Shown piece after piece: positions 1 through 10,406 of a stretch of 64,000 bases of DNA. The translations under genes and the position numbers were made by a program. The notes below the pieces were generated by a model, which saw only the letters and a list, made by a program, of their open reading frames with translations, ran no database searches and was not told where the DNA came from. Within the stretch, counting starts at the first letter, position 1. The number at the start of each line of letters is the position of its first letter. The stretch is from Paraconiothyrium sp. Pb-2020 (lineage: Eukaryota > Ascomycota > Dothideomycetes > Pleosporales > Didymosphaeriaceae): contig JAJUBI010000003.1 of NCBI GenBank assembly GCA_022419385.1, positions 372,001 through 436,000 on the forward strand. Direction: 5' to 3'.

Positions 1-120
1 TTCTCTAGTTGTTTGCTCCCCAGATTTCAATAGCAACCCCGGACTGGACGCTGCGCTCGACTCACCTTTACATTCGCCGCTTGATACCCATTTGTGAAAT
101 ACAGAATCTGATCCAACACA

Positions 121-1302
121 ATGGCGACTGCTCAAGAGCACAATGACGCTGTATGTTTGTTTTGCTTAAGTTCTTGCATGCTTTCGCGTTCGCAATTCGG
201 GACTGACAGACTCGCATAGGCTGCTGGACTGACAGGTACGCGCTCTCACCAACCAGTCAACGGCACAAGCACCTTTGACCATGCTGCAGCCAACGACGGT
301 GTAGCCAAGGAGAGGAAGCCTTACGACTATGGTATGATTCTACCTCGGAAGTTTTCAATCGCGTCACTAACATGTCCCCAGGCGGCAACCCGCTCGCTCA
401 CATTGCGACCAACAACCCCGACTACCGACTCACGGCTTTCGGTGGTGAATTTCAACCTGGTCTGTACCGGTAGGTGACATCAAAACCACCATTCTAAAAC
501 CGATCGCTAAGAGATTATACAGCGCCCCAAAGAGCAATTTTGCCAACCCAGCTCCATTGGGTCTGTCCGCCTTCGCCCTGACAACTTTTGTGTTGTCCCT
601 CATCAACGTCGGAACACGCTCCATCGGCGAACCCAATATTGTCGTAGCGCTTGCCTATGGCTATGGTGGTCTCGTCCAGCTGCTGGCCGGCATGTGGTAT
701 GTATTTACTTGCACAGTTCCCAGTGGATACGGTTGCTAACCATGAGTGCAGGGAAATGGCCGTCGGTAACACCTTTGGTGCCACTGCACTTTCATCTTAC
801 GGTGGCTTCTGGCTCTCGTTTGCCGTTATCCTGACCCCAGGCGGCTTCGAAATTGTCTCCAGCCTTGAGAAGGAGAGCGCTTCACCATTCCTCAACTCGT
901 TCGGATTGTACCTCATGGGCTGGTTCATCTTTACGTTCATCTTGCTTCTTTGCACCCTGCGATCTACCGTGGCCTTCTTCTCGCTCTTCTTCACGCTGGA
1001 TATGGCCTTCTTGCTCTTGGGCATTGGTTACCTCAGGGCTGACGCTGCCGGTCCTAACGAGGCGTGCATCAAGGCTGGTGGCTACTTTGGTCTCTTCGCT
1101 GCATTCCTTGCTTGGTACAATGCGCTCGCCGGTATTGCGGACAGCTCCAACAGGTTAGTCATCCACTCCAAAAGTACGATTCGCCCCTTGCTAACCCTTC
1201 GAAAGCTTCTTCGTCATCCCTGTCGCGCACTTCCCCTGGTCCGAGAAGGGTCGCGAGGCCCGCGGCAAGCCCACCAACTCCTCCGCCGCTCACACGGCAT
1301 AA
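121..1302 (+). CDS. Acetate permease, GPR1/FUN34/YaaH family (AcpA/Ady2-like)
   Basis: Plasma-membrane acetate/monocarboxylate transporter of the YaaH family. Exons 121-150, 220-331, 382-469, 523-696, 752-1153 and 1206-1302 give 300 aa. A cytosolic N-terminus of about 70 residues precedes the family signature NPAPLGL near residue 85. Hydrophobic segments follow, for example FALTTFVLSLINVG, FGLYLMGWFIFTFILLLCTL and YFGLFAAFLAWYNALAGI, consistent with six membrane spans. The tail reads FPWSEKGREA, usual for fungal members. Family knowledge: these proteins import acetate as carbon source and are typically induced on acetate and repressed by glucose. The first ATG fits because the N-terminal exons splice in frame. 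A GT-AG pair at 236-256 would be a 21-base intron, so I kept that stretch as coding; it is in frame. The gene stands alone, and the next gene begins 1.3 kb away. Confidence 0.92.
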
Positions 1303-2516
1303 GCGTCCGCACCCCCTACTATCCACCAACATCATCCACGCCCTCTCATTTCTACTATATCGACGCACGCAAGAGTTTAATGAACGAAGGATCGACAGAC
1401 ATGATTCCCCAGCGCTAAGAACGGCTTGCGAAAGCGCAATTTTGGCGGCGCCCCTCACTGTGGCCCGCGCTCTTGTATCTTATCTAATACCATTACGATG
1501 TTCCTCATTCTTCCTCACCTCCGTCTTGCGATGGTCGCGTTCTGTGGTGTTTACGTCGTTGCGTCATTTCAGTGCAGGTCTTCCCCGATGGCGTCGCGTC
1601 GCCGAGCCCGCTTACCCCGCATCCCGGACCGCACTCCTCTTTGATCCGCGCGCGGCGCACCCAATTCAAAATCGATGGTGATCGAGACGCCTGAATGCGG
1701 ATGGGTGTGGGTCATGGGCGCCTCGATCTGGGGAGTGGCTTGCTAGTTCTTCTGCACGCTTGCGTCGGCCGCGACCGCGTGGCGCCTAAGCTTTGCATGG
1801 CAGCTGCAGAAGGCTTGGATGAGGTCAGCGGCATGGTGCTACGTGTGACCTCGCGTAGAGGTGTTCAGCGAGTCGCGTGTAACTTGAGACAATGATTGCT
1901 GTGTTGATGAGAATTGCAGGACTTCCCTGTCAGGCGCCTTGCCGCAATCGCGAAACCGCAAGATCTATTACGCTGAGATCTAGCGTCTCCTACACTCGCT
2001 GCTAATCACAGGGGGGTGGCAATTAGACAAGGCTTCGTGGCAATAATAGTGCACGGTGTTTCTTAGTATTGTACGTCTGAATGCTGATTACAACAGGTAT
2101 ACCTACTGGCCTGTGCGGCGTGTTGTGCTCGCCGTGTAGACCTATCAATTGGGGACCATCGAGTCGGCCTGGCTGCTCATCAAGTTTGAGTTGCTTGGAC
2201 CTTTGACATGTTGTCGCGCCTACTCATCTAGAGTCAAGTGAAGATTAATGACCCTTGGTGAAGTATTCATCCAGGCGTCCTATTCCTGGTCGAAGCTTTC
2301 TACCGACGCCAACACAACCAACATTTCTTCATTGCCCTATCGCCATGGGGCTTGAAATCAGCATAAGCGCCGACAATAACCGCAAACATGCAGGCCCATG
2401 GAGCGAAATATCCTCTTATCAACATAATATGAAGGGTGCTCAGAGGATTTGGCCAGGTGGGTCCGGAAAAGCAGACCGGAAATGCACCTCATCAGCACTA
2501 GGTGCTCTGAGGCTCA
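1303..2516. other. Intergenic region, 1.2 kb
   Basis: This is the 3' flank of the acetate permease and upstream region of the next gene. Several short open frames overlap on both strands, but none shows a recognisable motif, codon bias or splice structure. Nothing else seen. Confidence 0.6.
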
Positions 2517-2523
2517 TATAAAA
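2517..2523 (+). promoter_or_regulatory. TATA box of the 2603 gene
   Basis: TATAAAA lies about 85 bases before the ATG at 2603 and 190 before the ATG at 2708. A start of transcription 30-60 bases downstream would include the 2603 ATG in the mRNA. This bears on which start is used. Confidence 0.5.
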
Positions 2524-2602
2524 TCTCTCCGGGGCAAGACACCATATTTTACACAGCGCAACAGCGTCGAGTCAGCGTTTCAATCATTGTACGCGGGGAG
2601 GC

Positions 2603-3484
2603 ATGCACCGTCTCGCACACCACATCATCAACACCACAACCACGATCAGACACATAAGCACAACTCAAAAGATCCAGCACTCCCGCACATTCACCACCTT
2701 CCCCAAGATGTCCTCCTCATCACCCTACCTCTTCCACGTGACGTCCCAACAAACACAAGTCTCCCCACAGACATGGAAAGAGTGGCAAGATTCCCTTCCT
2801 GACCTTGTCAAAACACTTACCTCCGCACGCGCCACGTTCTACGAGGAAATCGACCTTCCGAGCAACGCTTCATCTGGCTCAGCCCGCAATTTTCTAGCTA
2901 TGTATCAGAGTGAGATCGAAAACCCATTGGACGCGAAGAACGGCACGGATTTGCGGACCACGAGCACAGAAGATGGGGCAAAAATTGATATGAGTGGGGA
3001 AAACGCGGACTTGGACGCGAGGAACTATGCATTGATACAAGTCTACGATCCACAAAATCTCGGCGAAGGTACGCCTATATCCACCTCCCTTCCTTACTTA
3101 CTCTTCGCATCATCCCAAGGCCTAACTCCCCCAGCCCCATCGCCCGAAATCCTTACCACTGAAGCCCAGCCCGCCGATCCCTCCGACTTCGATACCTGGT
3201 TCCGCACCGAGCACATCAGTCAACTTGCTGCGTTTCCTGGGTACAGACGCACGCTGCGGTATAAGCTGGGGCCTAAGACGGCGTGGACGAAGGGTGATGA
3301 CGTGCCGTTGTTCCTGGCGGTGCATGAGGTGGAGGATGCGAGAGTGTGGATGGAGGGGAGGGCGGAGGCGGCGAAGAGGGCAAAGCCGAGTGAATGGGCG
3401 GTGCGGAATGTTAAGGGGTGTAGGGTGTTTAGGGTGAGGGGGTGGAGGTTGATGGGTGAGGAGGGTACTAAGGACCGCGAGTGA
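2603..3484 (+). CDS. Orphan protein, EthD/dimeric alpha-beta-barrel-like C-terminal half
   Basis: I do not recognise the gene by name. It is an open frame of 293 aa from 2603, or 258 aa from the internal ATG at 2708. The first 35 residues are rich in Arg, Lys, His, Ser and Thr with no Asp or Glu, like a mitochondrial presequence, and end in FPKMSSSS at the second ATG. Residues about 195-275 contain FDTWFRTEHISQLAAFPGYR followed by a basic strand and a VPLFLAVHEV segment. That is reminiscent of the EthD-like or ferredoxin-fold dimeric barrels of small-molecule enzymes, but the match is weak. A 51-base GT-AG stretch near 3069-3119 is in frame and could be a retained intron. The TATA box at 2517 favours the longer form. 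Function unknown. Confidence 0.7.
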   Translation: MHRLAHHIINTTTTIRHISTTQKIQHSRTFTTFPKMSSSSPYLFHVTSQQTQVSPQTWKEWQDSLPDLVKTLTSARATFYEEIDLPSNASSGSARNFLAMYQSEIENPLDAKNGTDLRTTSTEDGAKIDMSGENADLDARNYALIQVYDPQNLGEGTPISTSLPYLLFASSQGLTPPAPSPEILTTEAQPADPSDFDTWFRTEHISQLAAFPGYRRTLRYKLGPKTAWTKGDDVPLFLAVHEVEDARVWMEGRAEAAKRAKPSEWAVRNVKGCRVFRVRGWRLMGEEGTKDRE

Positions 3485-3892
3485 TGCTGATGGGTGAGTT
3501 GGATTGAATGAGCGGGTGGTGAGGGGCACGATCCATTCTGAATGTCAGGTTCGAAGTGTGAGCAATGTAGAATTAACACTCTTGTGAAGTAAACATATCG
3601 TGTTGGTAAGGATAGACGAAAGAAACGAGGTCATTCCAAGGTTGGCGGCTCTAGATGTGACACTAGACATGGACGAAGGAAGAATTTGTTGGCAATTGTC
3701 TCTCACTCACGTTGGGCAGGTACACGTTATTCTCTTACTCGGGCAGTGTCTAAGTCATGGCGTCTAGTATCCGATCACGTTCGCTTCTTATCCACCCCCG
3801 ATTTAATCTCTACCCAAGTCCTCCTGTTTACGTAGCTCAGCCGTTGCCTCACGGAGAGCTGTACCAAATAGCACAGCTCAAGTATCACCACA
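3485..3892. other. Intergenic, 0.4 kb
   Basis: 3' flank of the preceding gene and 5' flank of the next. No recognisable element beyond pyrimidine-rich stretches near 3700-3830. Confidence 0.5.
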
Positions 3893-4787
3893 ATGCCTAC
3901 CCGATTTGGTCACACGGCCGAACCGGGCGGACCGTATCCCCTGATCGGAGGCACGCGAGGTAATTGGGAAACTTTACAAGAACTATAGCATATTGGCTAA
4001 TCTGGCAACTTGTAGACAAGCTCTATACACACGAGGATATCTTCAAGAAGAATGCGATGCGAGCGTTTGCTAGCGACTTCGACCTCACAGGCTGGGAAGC
4101 CCGGCGCTGGATTCTGCCCGGCACCAATCTTGATGAATGGTTTAAGTCCGACAGCGACCAGTCTAAGAAGCTCAAGGAACTGCACGATGAAATGGAGAAG
4201 GCGATGTTCGGTTCAGCCGACATGATCCGCACCGTAGGTGTCCCATCAGCCACCAGCCTTAGCCTTCACTGACAGAACTTCAGATCTTTGAAACCGCAGC
4301 GACGCACAACCGAAATGACCCTCATGGACTGCGTTTCGAGGACAAGTCCCGGTTCGAACGCGAGCGATATTGGAAGCAAGCCTTTACCGACCAAGTATTC
4401 CGCTCTATACTCAGCCCTCTTGGCGACGCCGTCGACACCGCGAAGTTCTTGAAGCAGGATAGCGTCTGGCGAAAGGAGTACACCACGATGTTCTTCGATG
4501 CAGCCGAGGCCATGTGCATCCACGCCAGCTGTTCCGGGCAGGACGGGAAAGGCTATTTGGTCATGTCGGAGGTCTACTGGGCTGTGCGCAAGAAAGTCAG
4601 CTCCGAATTCAAGGACCGCCCAAGGTTTGATTGGGTCCCGATGTATGTCAAAGAGAAGAAAGTGACGACGGGACAGAAGAGAAAGCTGGAGGATTGTATC
4701 AATATGGGTCTCTTCGATGGCGTTCCTGGTGCGTTGAAAAGGGTGGATCTCAAGAAGGCATTGCACAAGGTGTACCCTGATGTCTAG
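3893..4787 (+). CDS. Orphan protein A of a tandem paralogous pair
   Basis: Not recognised; no known domain visible. Exons 3893-3959, 4016-4233 and 4284-4787 give 262 aa, soluble, highly charged and probably alpha-helical, with no signal peptide or membrane segment. The start is MPTRFGHTAEPG. Landmarks shared with the gene at 5712 are NAMRAFASDFDL, an MFGSAD block, an intron directly after a basic residue pair, ERERYWKQAF, MFFDAAEAM and an RPRFDWVP block. The second intron is at the same position and phase (phase 0, just before IFETAA) as in the neighbour. This shows the two genes arose by duplication. A lysine-rich tail (VKEKKVTTGQKRK) could be a nuclear-localisation-like patch; this is inference. 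Confidence 0.75.
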
Positions 4788-5711
4788 TTAGTCTCGGCGG
4801 TAGGATGCTGAGTCCCTTGAGAGGTACGCTCTACTAGAGGTCGCGTCTTCTAACGAAACATACATCGATAATACGAGCCGAGGCAACGAACACAACTCAC
4901 GTCAGGGGCAAGCTGTCATCGTTGACTTTGGAAACGGATCCCGACGATGAGCTTTCAATTCCACATAGTCTTCGTTGTGAAAAGTCATTCTCATAGGAGG
5001 TGCTATAGCGTACAATAGTCAGTGAATGGCATCCAACGTAGCAAAACAGACTTACCTTTCACTTTTCCACCACACCACACCACAATACCCCCACCCTTTC
5101 ACTTTTCACCTATATAAACCACTTTTCTGCTCTTCATTTCAATAACACATTGATCCGCATTTGGGACGGTTCCAAGTCAAACGCAAGAATGGCGCAGCGG
5201 TCGAGGACCCTAGGAACTGTACGGGACTAGCAATGGTGGGATGCCGTCGTTAGCATGTTTACATGCTAGGGGACGTTGCTGGGGCCTGTAACAGGCTGGG
5301 GCATCAGATGCGGTGTGGGGTGAGGGGTTCGAATACAAGAGGTGATTCTCTTTTTGTTGTTTTGTACCTTCTTGGTTTTGGGCTCTGGAGAAGTGATTGC
5401 ACGACTCTTTGAGGGCGCAAGCACAATGCTGTGCGAGGCTGGAATTTGCTACCTTCTCGTCACCAGGGTATGTTTAACATTTCCAATTGAGCAGATCAAT
5501 ATTTGCAAGCTCTTCTGCGCGTCAGACGTATCCTACTGAGCGTTCTGCGTTTTGGCGAGGCAGCTCTGCTGCCTTCACCTCCTGGTCGCTCCTGCCATAA
5601 TCCGTATCGACTGAACCTCACCTTAGGCTCGCGGGGCTCTTACTCACGCGACCTCGTTGTTCCTTTCTCCACACCACTACTTATCCTCAGCGCAACTCGG
5701 CTAGCGCCAGA
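4788..5711. other. Intergenic between the tandem paralogues, 0.9 kb
   Basis: Holds the presumed promoter of the second paralogue with a CA-rich and C-rich tract at about 5068-5100 and the TATA box listed separately. A stretch near 5190-5345 contains a GGTTCGAAT T-loop-like word but no complete cloverleaf. Confidence 0.5.
5111..5118 (+). promoter_or_regulatory. TATA box
   Basis: TATATAAA follows a CCACACCACACCACAATACC-type C/A-rich tract. This is a typical fungal core-promoter arrangement and the best such element upstream of the 5712 gene. It lies 600 bases before the proposed ATG, so a 5' UTR intron or an undetected first exon is possible. Confidence 0.4.
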
Positions 5712-6639
5712 ATGCCACTGGTACGCCGCAAGGACGACAACGAGCGCCCCAATGCCTACGGAGGAAGCGGACGATATCCCGCTCTACGTTTCGAGAGCGG
5801 TACTTTAGCTTCCTCTGAACCCTCCACGGTACTATATTGATCTTCTTCTCTGGGCAACAAGCGCCACAATGACCAAGTCCTCCGCCGCAACGCCGTGCGG
5901 CTCTTCGCTAGGGACTTCGATTTCCACGATGATGCAGTATGGGCCTGTTTGAGGCGAGACAACGACATTGTGAGCCAGCTCGGCGATGTAGACATCAATG
6001 CCAAACTAGCCAAGCTCAAAATCGAGCTCCAACAGGACATGCTTGGATCAGTAGACCTTCACTCTCGGGTCAGTATTCAATTCACAGGTCATAGTCTGAC
6101 AGTCTGATTTGAGCTAGGTCTTCGATCACGCCAGGAATCATGATGAGACTCACGCCGACGATGCAAAGCTGAAGGACAAGCCGAAGAGCGAACGCGACGC
6201 AGTCTGGGCCACGGCTTTCAACGATGTGATCTTCTGGATCATGGTCGATCCCCTTCGACAGGGAATCAAGGTGGACAGATTCCGTGATATCAAGGAGTGG
6301 AAGGAGATGTACCACGCGATGTTCATCGCCGCCGCCGACGCCATCTACATGTCTCGTCTAGGCGGACCGTTGCCAGCATACAAGGCGACGGATATGCAGA
6401 AAGTGTACAGCGCTGTCCGGAGCGTGATCAACGACAAATTTCCACATCGCCCGAAGTTCGATACAATTCCGTCGCAACCGGTAGGAGCGTGGAATATGTC
6501 TCATCGAAAGACAAGAATCAGGATGCAGGCATCCAGGGGAGGCTCTGAATGGGCCAACGCAATCTTTTCAGCAACGCTGAAGGAGGTTCGGGCGAAGACG
6601 AAGCGGGACCTGGCTGCAGCGCGCTCAGCTCAGCCCTAA
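5712..6639 (+). CDS. Orphan protein B, tandem paralogue of the 3893 gene
   Basis: Unrecognised family. The model is 5712-5828, 5862-6068 and 6118-6639 (281 aa). The last two exons are well supported, with conserved blocks NAVRLFARDFDF, DMLGSVD, RNHDETHAD, ERDAVWATAF, MFIAAADAI and HRPKFDTIP. These align one for one with the upstream gene, and the intron at 6069-6117 sits exactly where its paralogue has one. The first exon is uncertain: the 33-base intron it needs is shorter than usual, although it keeps the frame. The C-terminus is basic (KEVRAKTKRDLAAARSAQP) and differs from the neighbour's. No signal peptide or membrane segments. Divergence is high, so the duplication is old or fast evolving. 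Confidence 0.68.
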
Positions 6640-7588
6640 CAGAGCAACAGTGACTGGAGGTTAGAGATGCAAGTGAGCAGCTAATGGTTGCTTTCATCCA
6701 CTTGCTCTGTGATAATCTGGGTTATCGGAAGCCGTCTACTCAAGGTGACCAAGGGATGATTTGGGTGTGCTAATCAGAACTTCTACGCCTCTTGTAGGCT
6801 CCTCAGAGTTTGTTTCGTGAAAGCCTAATATCACACATATCCATTCCCACCATCCCGTGTCGTTAAGATAAAGCCAGTCTGACGGAACTGTTGACTAATA
6901 GACGAATGTAGAACTTTGGAAGTCGAGGTTTCGTCAACGTGGGTGTGGTATCTTTAACTTCAATTTGAATGCTTCGTACGTCACAGTATTAGTACTGCAC
7001 ATGTTAGCGCATCGGCCGATACACGGAGGTGATTGCATCAGGGAGAGGCTTGAGGACGATGGTATATTTCAAACTTCGGAGGGCCCATGATGATTGTGAT
7101 GTCCCCTCATTGCTTTCGGTGTATACAACGGCCTAGAAACCAAGGCCGCGATATGTGGGAGCAGCCACGCAGCTTCATTGCGTCGTGATGATCTGCAGTC
7201 CCCCGAAAGTAGCGAGAGCTCGGACCAGTCGCGGCCAACATCCTCTTCCTTGCCCTGGGACGTCATCCAAAACATTCTCGCTGCCTGCCCACACTGCGCC
7301 GCTTTCACACACATCGCCGTGATACGTACAAGCTCAGCACGTTGGTTTTCTTGTAGCCCTCCTTGCCGCCCGCCAACCGCATATCCGGTTGCAATACCAC
7401 CCCGCGCATCGGCCCCAGGCTAGTTTTCCGCACCTAGCCTCACGACATCCACCACACGACCGACGTCAAATTGCGACCTCGCACGCCGCCTGCCTCCACG
7501 TTTCCAGGCCCTCTCAACGCTCCTACACGCCCTCCCGCACCTTGCGTAGCCACCAAGCCGGTGATACGCTGCATATAGATCATCCAAA
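6640..7588. other. Intergenic, 0.95 kb
   Basis: Separates the paralogue pair from Erv14. CT-rich stretches before 7588 suit a 5' leader. Several small open frames occur on both strands without features. Confidence 0.5.
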
Positions 7589-8260
7589 ATGTCTGGCGAA
7601 GCATGGTTGTACCTGTTGGCGGTGCTGATAAACGCCGTAAACCTCTTCCTGCAGGTTTTCTTCACTATTATGTACAGTGATTTGGAATGGTCAGTCCTGC
7701 ACTCTTGAACATACGACATCTGCCGGAATCTAGATCGTATACTGCGTTCCGCGTTGCGCCGCTTATCACGCACATGCTAATTTTGCGCCAGCGACTACAT
7801 CAACCCTATTGACCTTTGCAACCGCCTCAACACTTACATTATCCCCGAAGCCGCTGTCCACGCTTTCCTGACCTTTTTGTTCCTTATCAATGGATACTGG
7901 GTTGCCCTTATTCTAAACCTGCCTCTGTTGGCCTGGAACGGCAAGAAGTATGTTGGGCACAAAACCGCATGGTGGATCGTATTGACTGTGTGCAGAATCT
8001 TTGAGAACCAACATCTCCTGGACGCGACTGAGATTTTCAGGAAGCTCAACGTGCACAAGAAGGTTAGCTTTCCTACCCACTCCATGCGCGGTATATGGCT
8101 ATAGAGTAGCCTCACATATACTCGCCCGCTACGCGCAGACGCATGTTCAGCTACTGACTTGACCTAGGAATCGTTCATCAAGCTGGGTTTCCACTTGATC
8201 ATGTTCTTCTTCTACCTGTACAGCATGATCGTCGCCCTCATCCGAGACGAATCCCACTAG
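7589..8260 (+). CDS. erv14: Cornichon family ER cargo receptor Erv14
   Basis: Transmembrane adaptor that loads membrane cargo into COPII vesicles leaving the endoplasmic reticulum. Exons 7589-7689, 7792-7947, 7996-8062 and 8168-8260 give 138 aa, the same size as yeast Erv14. Family blocks are plain: INAVNLFLQVFFTIMYSDLE near the start, CDYINPIDLCNRLN, a central hydrophobic span around LFLINGYWVALILNLPLLAW, HLLDATEIFRKL, and ESFIKLGFHLIMFFFYLY in the last span. Three membrane segments are visible. The acidic-proline loop IDLCNRLN matches the region that contacts COPII coat in the family. All introns follow consensus and preserve frame. Single-copy housekeeping gene in ordinary context. Confidence 0.96.
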
Positions 8261-8980
8261 GAGTTTCCGGATTTACCATCGAGGGGGCGCAAGCAATGGC
8301 GCATCTTGTGACTACTGCGTCAACATGGATCCTCCAAGTTGTGTTGGAGGAGATAATTCAGTGCGAGGCTGGCATGAATGCTTGGTGCAGGCAAGCTCGG
8401 CCTAACGGGAAAGGACATGTTGGGAGAGTGGAAGTGTCGATATACCATTCTGATTACGGCGCAAGCTTCTGGGCGGGTACTGTGGGAAATGCTGGGAGAC
8501 AGGGAGGGACTGTGTATGGTATGCTTGCTGGGCGTATAGAGCCTCACGTTCGTATGGACCATGATAGCGTGCATTATGTTGTATATGAAACTATTCAATT
8601 TAGACGACCTAGCGAATCTTTCCACGTGTACAGGTCGGAGTAGCGTTTTGCAGGGTAGTAAATCGACCAATCTGGCGAAAGAATCTGGGACAAACAGATC
8701 ACGTGCCCTATTGGAGCCTAATCACTAATATCATCTCAACCATATAGCTGCCGCAAACTCAGTCTTAAGTCTCAACCCATTGCTTCACAAACAAATCTTA
8801 TCTCTACCAAGCCGTTCTTGGCTGTAAAGTTGTCTCAAAGTCTTGGCACACGTCTGGCCGGCCCGTGCGCAAGATTTCTTGAACCGTCGACCTGCTGTAA
8901 ACTGCAACACCAGTAGGAATTAGACGCTTTCTACCGCCCACAAGCTCTCCATCCTCCCTTTTTGTCCCAGCGCTTCTTCA
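8261..8980. other. Intergenic, 0.7 kb
   Basis: 3' flank of erv14 and the leader or promoter of the splicing-factor gene. The last 45 bases are a pyrimidine-rich leader ending just before the ATG. No missing N-terminal exon for the next gene could be found here. Confidence 0.5.
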
Positions 8981-10406
8981 ATGGCGGGATATGGCAAGGG
9001 CGCGGGCCGGGTGCCCACCGGTTTCGCCGCGGAAACGTTCATTAGCGAGTCGAGCTTCCGAGAAGGTCACCGCGCACTCGAATCCGGCGAGAAATCGAAG
9101 AAGCGAAAAAGGGAAAATAAAGGGGACTCCAGCATACTCGTGGGCGCGGGAGCGTACAAAGGTCCTTGGGCACGATACGAGGAAGAGCGGCCAGATGCGG
9201 CATCCGATGAAGAGTTTGGCAGCGATGAAGAGGTTGAGATAGTGTATGAAGAGGACGACATAGAGGACAATCCTACGGCACCACCGAAGAAGCTCGCAGG
9301 CACGGATTATGCGGACACAGAAGCTGCGGGCGAGACGAGCGAGTTCGTGGGCAGCCAGCAGTACGATTACCAGGGGAGAACGTACATGCATATACCAAAT
9401 GGTTGGTTCTCTGTCTTTGAGCTGAATGCCCCCTGCTAATCGCAAAATAGATCTCGATATCAAGCTGACCGGCGAGCGCGACGATACCAAGAATTTCCAC
9501 CCCAAGAAACTCATTCATACGTACAAATACCACACAAAGTCCATCACCCAAGTCCGCTTCTTCCCCGGCAGTGGTCATCTGCTTCTTTCAGCTTCTGCCG
9601 ACTCCAAGATCGCCTTGTGGGACACATACCATCAACGAGAGCTTTTGCGGACATTTTCTGGGCATACAAAGTCTGTCAACGACATCGACTTCAATCCTAG
9701 CGGGACACAGTTCATTTCGGCGAGTTATGATCGCTACATGAAGCTATGGGACACTGAGACTGGAAAATGTCTCAACAAGTTCACTTCCGGAAAGACACCC
9801 CACGTGGTGCGATTCAACCCGAGCACGCCGCACGAGTTTCTGGCAGGAATGGCGGACAAGAAGATTCTCCAGTACGATACTAGGAGCGGAGAGATGGTGC
9901 AGGAATACGACCATCACCTGGGTCCTGTCAACACAATTACCTTCTGTGACGAGGACAGGCGCTTTGTCACCACATCCGACGACAAGTCTCTCCGCGCGTG
10001 GGAATACGGCATTCCCGTCCCCATCAAGTTCATTGCCGAGCCTTACATGTTTTCCATGGTCCGCTCGTCCCCCCATCCTTCAGGAAAATACATCGCCTTC
10101 CAGTCCTCCGACAACCAAATCACCGTCTATTCCTCCACCGACAAATTCCGCCAGAACCGCAAGAAGAGCTACCGCGGCCATAACGTGGCGGGCTACGCAC
10201 CGGACGTTGCCATCAGTCCTGATGGACAGCTCATCAGCTCCGGCGACAGCGGAGGTTATGTTTGCTTCTGGGACTGGAAGACGTGCAAGATGTGGCACAA
10301 GATTCAGGCGAGCGATGCACCGGTCTTGGCGGTGCAGTGGCACCCGCGGGAGACGTCCAAGGTCATTACGGGTGATCTCAACGGTGTGCTCAAGTATTGG
10401 GACTAG
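8981..10406 (+). CDS. prp17: Pre-mRNA splicing factor Prp17/Cdc40, WD40 protein
   Basis: Spliceosomal WD40 protein required for the second catalytic step of splicing. Exons 8981-9401 and 9451-10406 give 458 aa. The N-terminal 140 residues are charged and disordered (KSKKRKRENK, EEVEIVYEEDD) and end with QQYDYQGRTYMHIPND, a hallmark of Prp17. Seven WD repeats follow, starting at KLIHTYKYHTKSITQVRFFP, with typical endings such as SKIALWDT, RYMKLWDTET, KSLRAWEYGI and the final GVLKYWD. The stop comes directly after the last repeat, as in orthologues. The start is shorter than in most family members: I see no counterpart to the first 100 or so residues before TGFAAETFISESSFREGHR. An unseen upstream exon or a genuine short N-terminus is possible. 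Confidence 0.92.

Noticed and set aside
236..256. 21-base GT-AG intron in the acetate permease
   Set aside because: Too short to splice; sequence is in frame and reads through.
5190..5345. tRNA-like words (GCGCAGCGGTCGAGG and GGTTCGAAT)
   Set aside because: No pairing acceptor stem or anticodon arm could be built at normal spacing.
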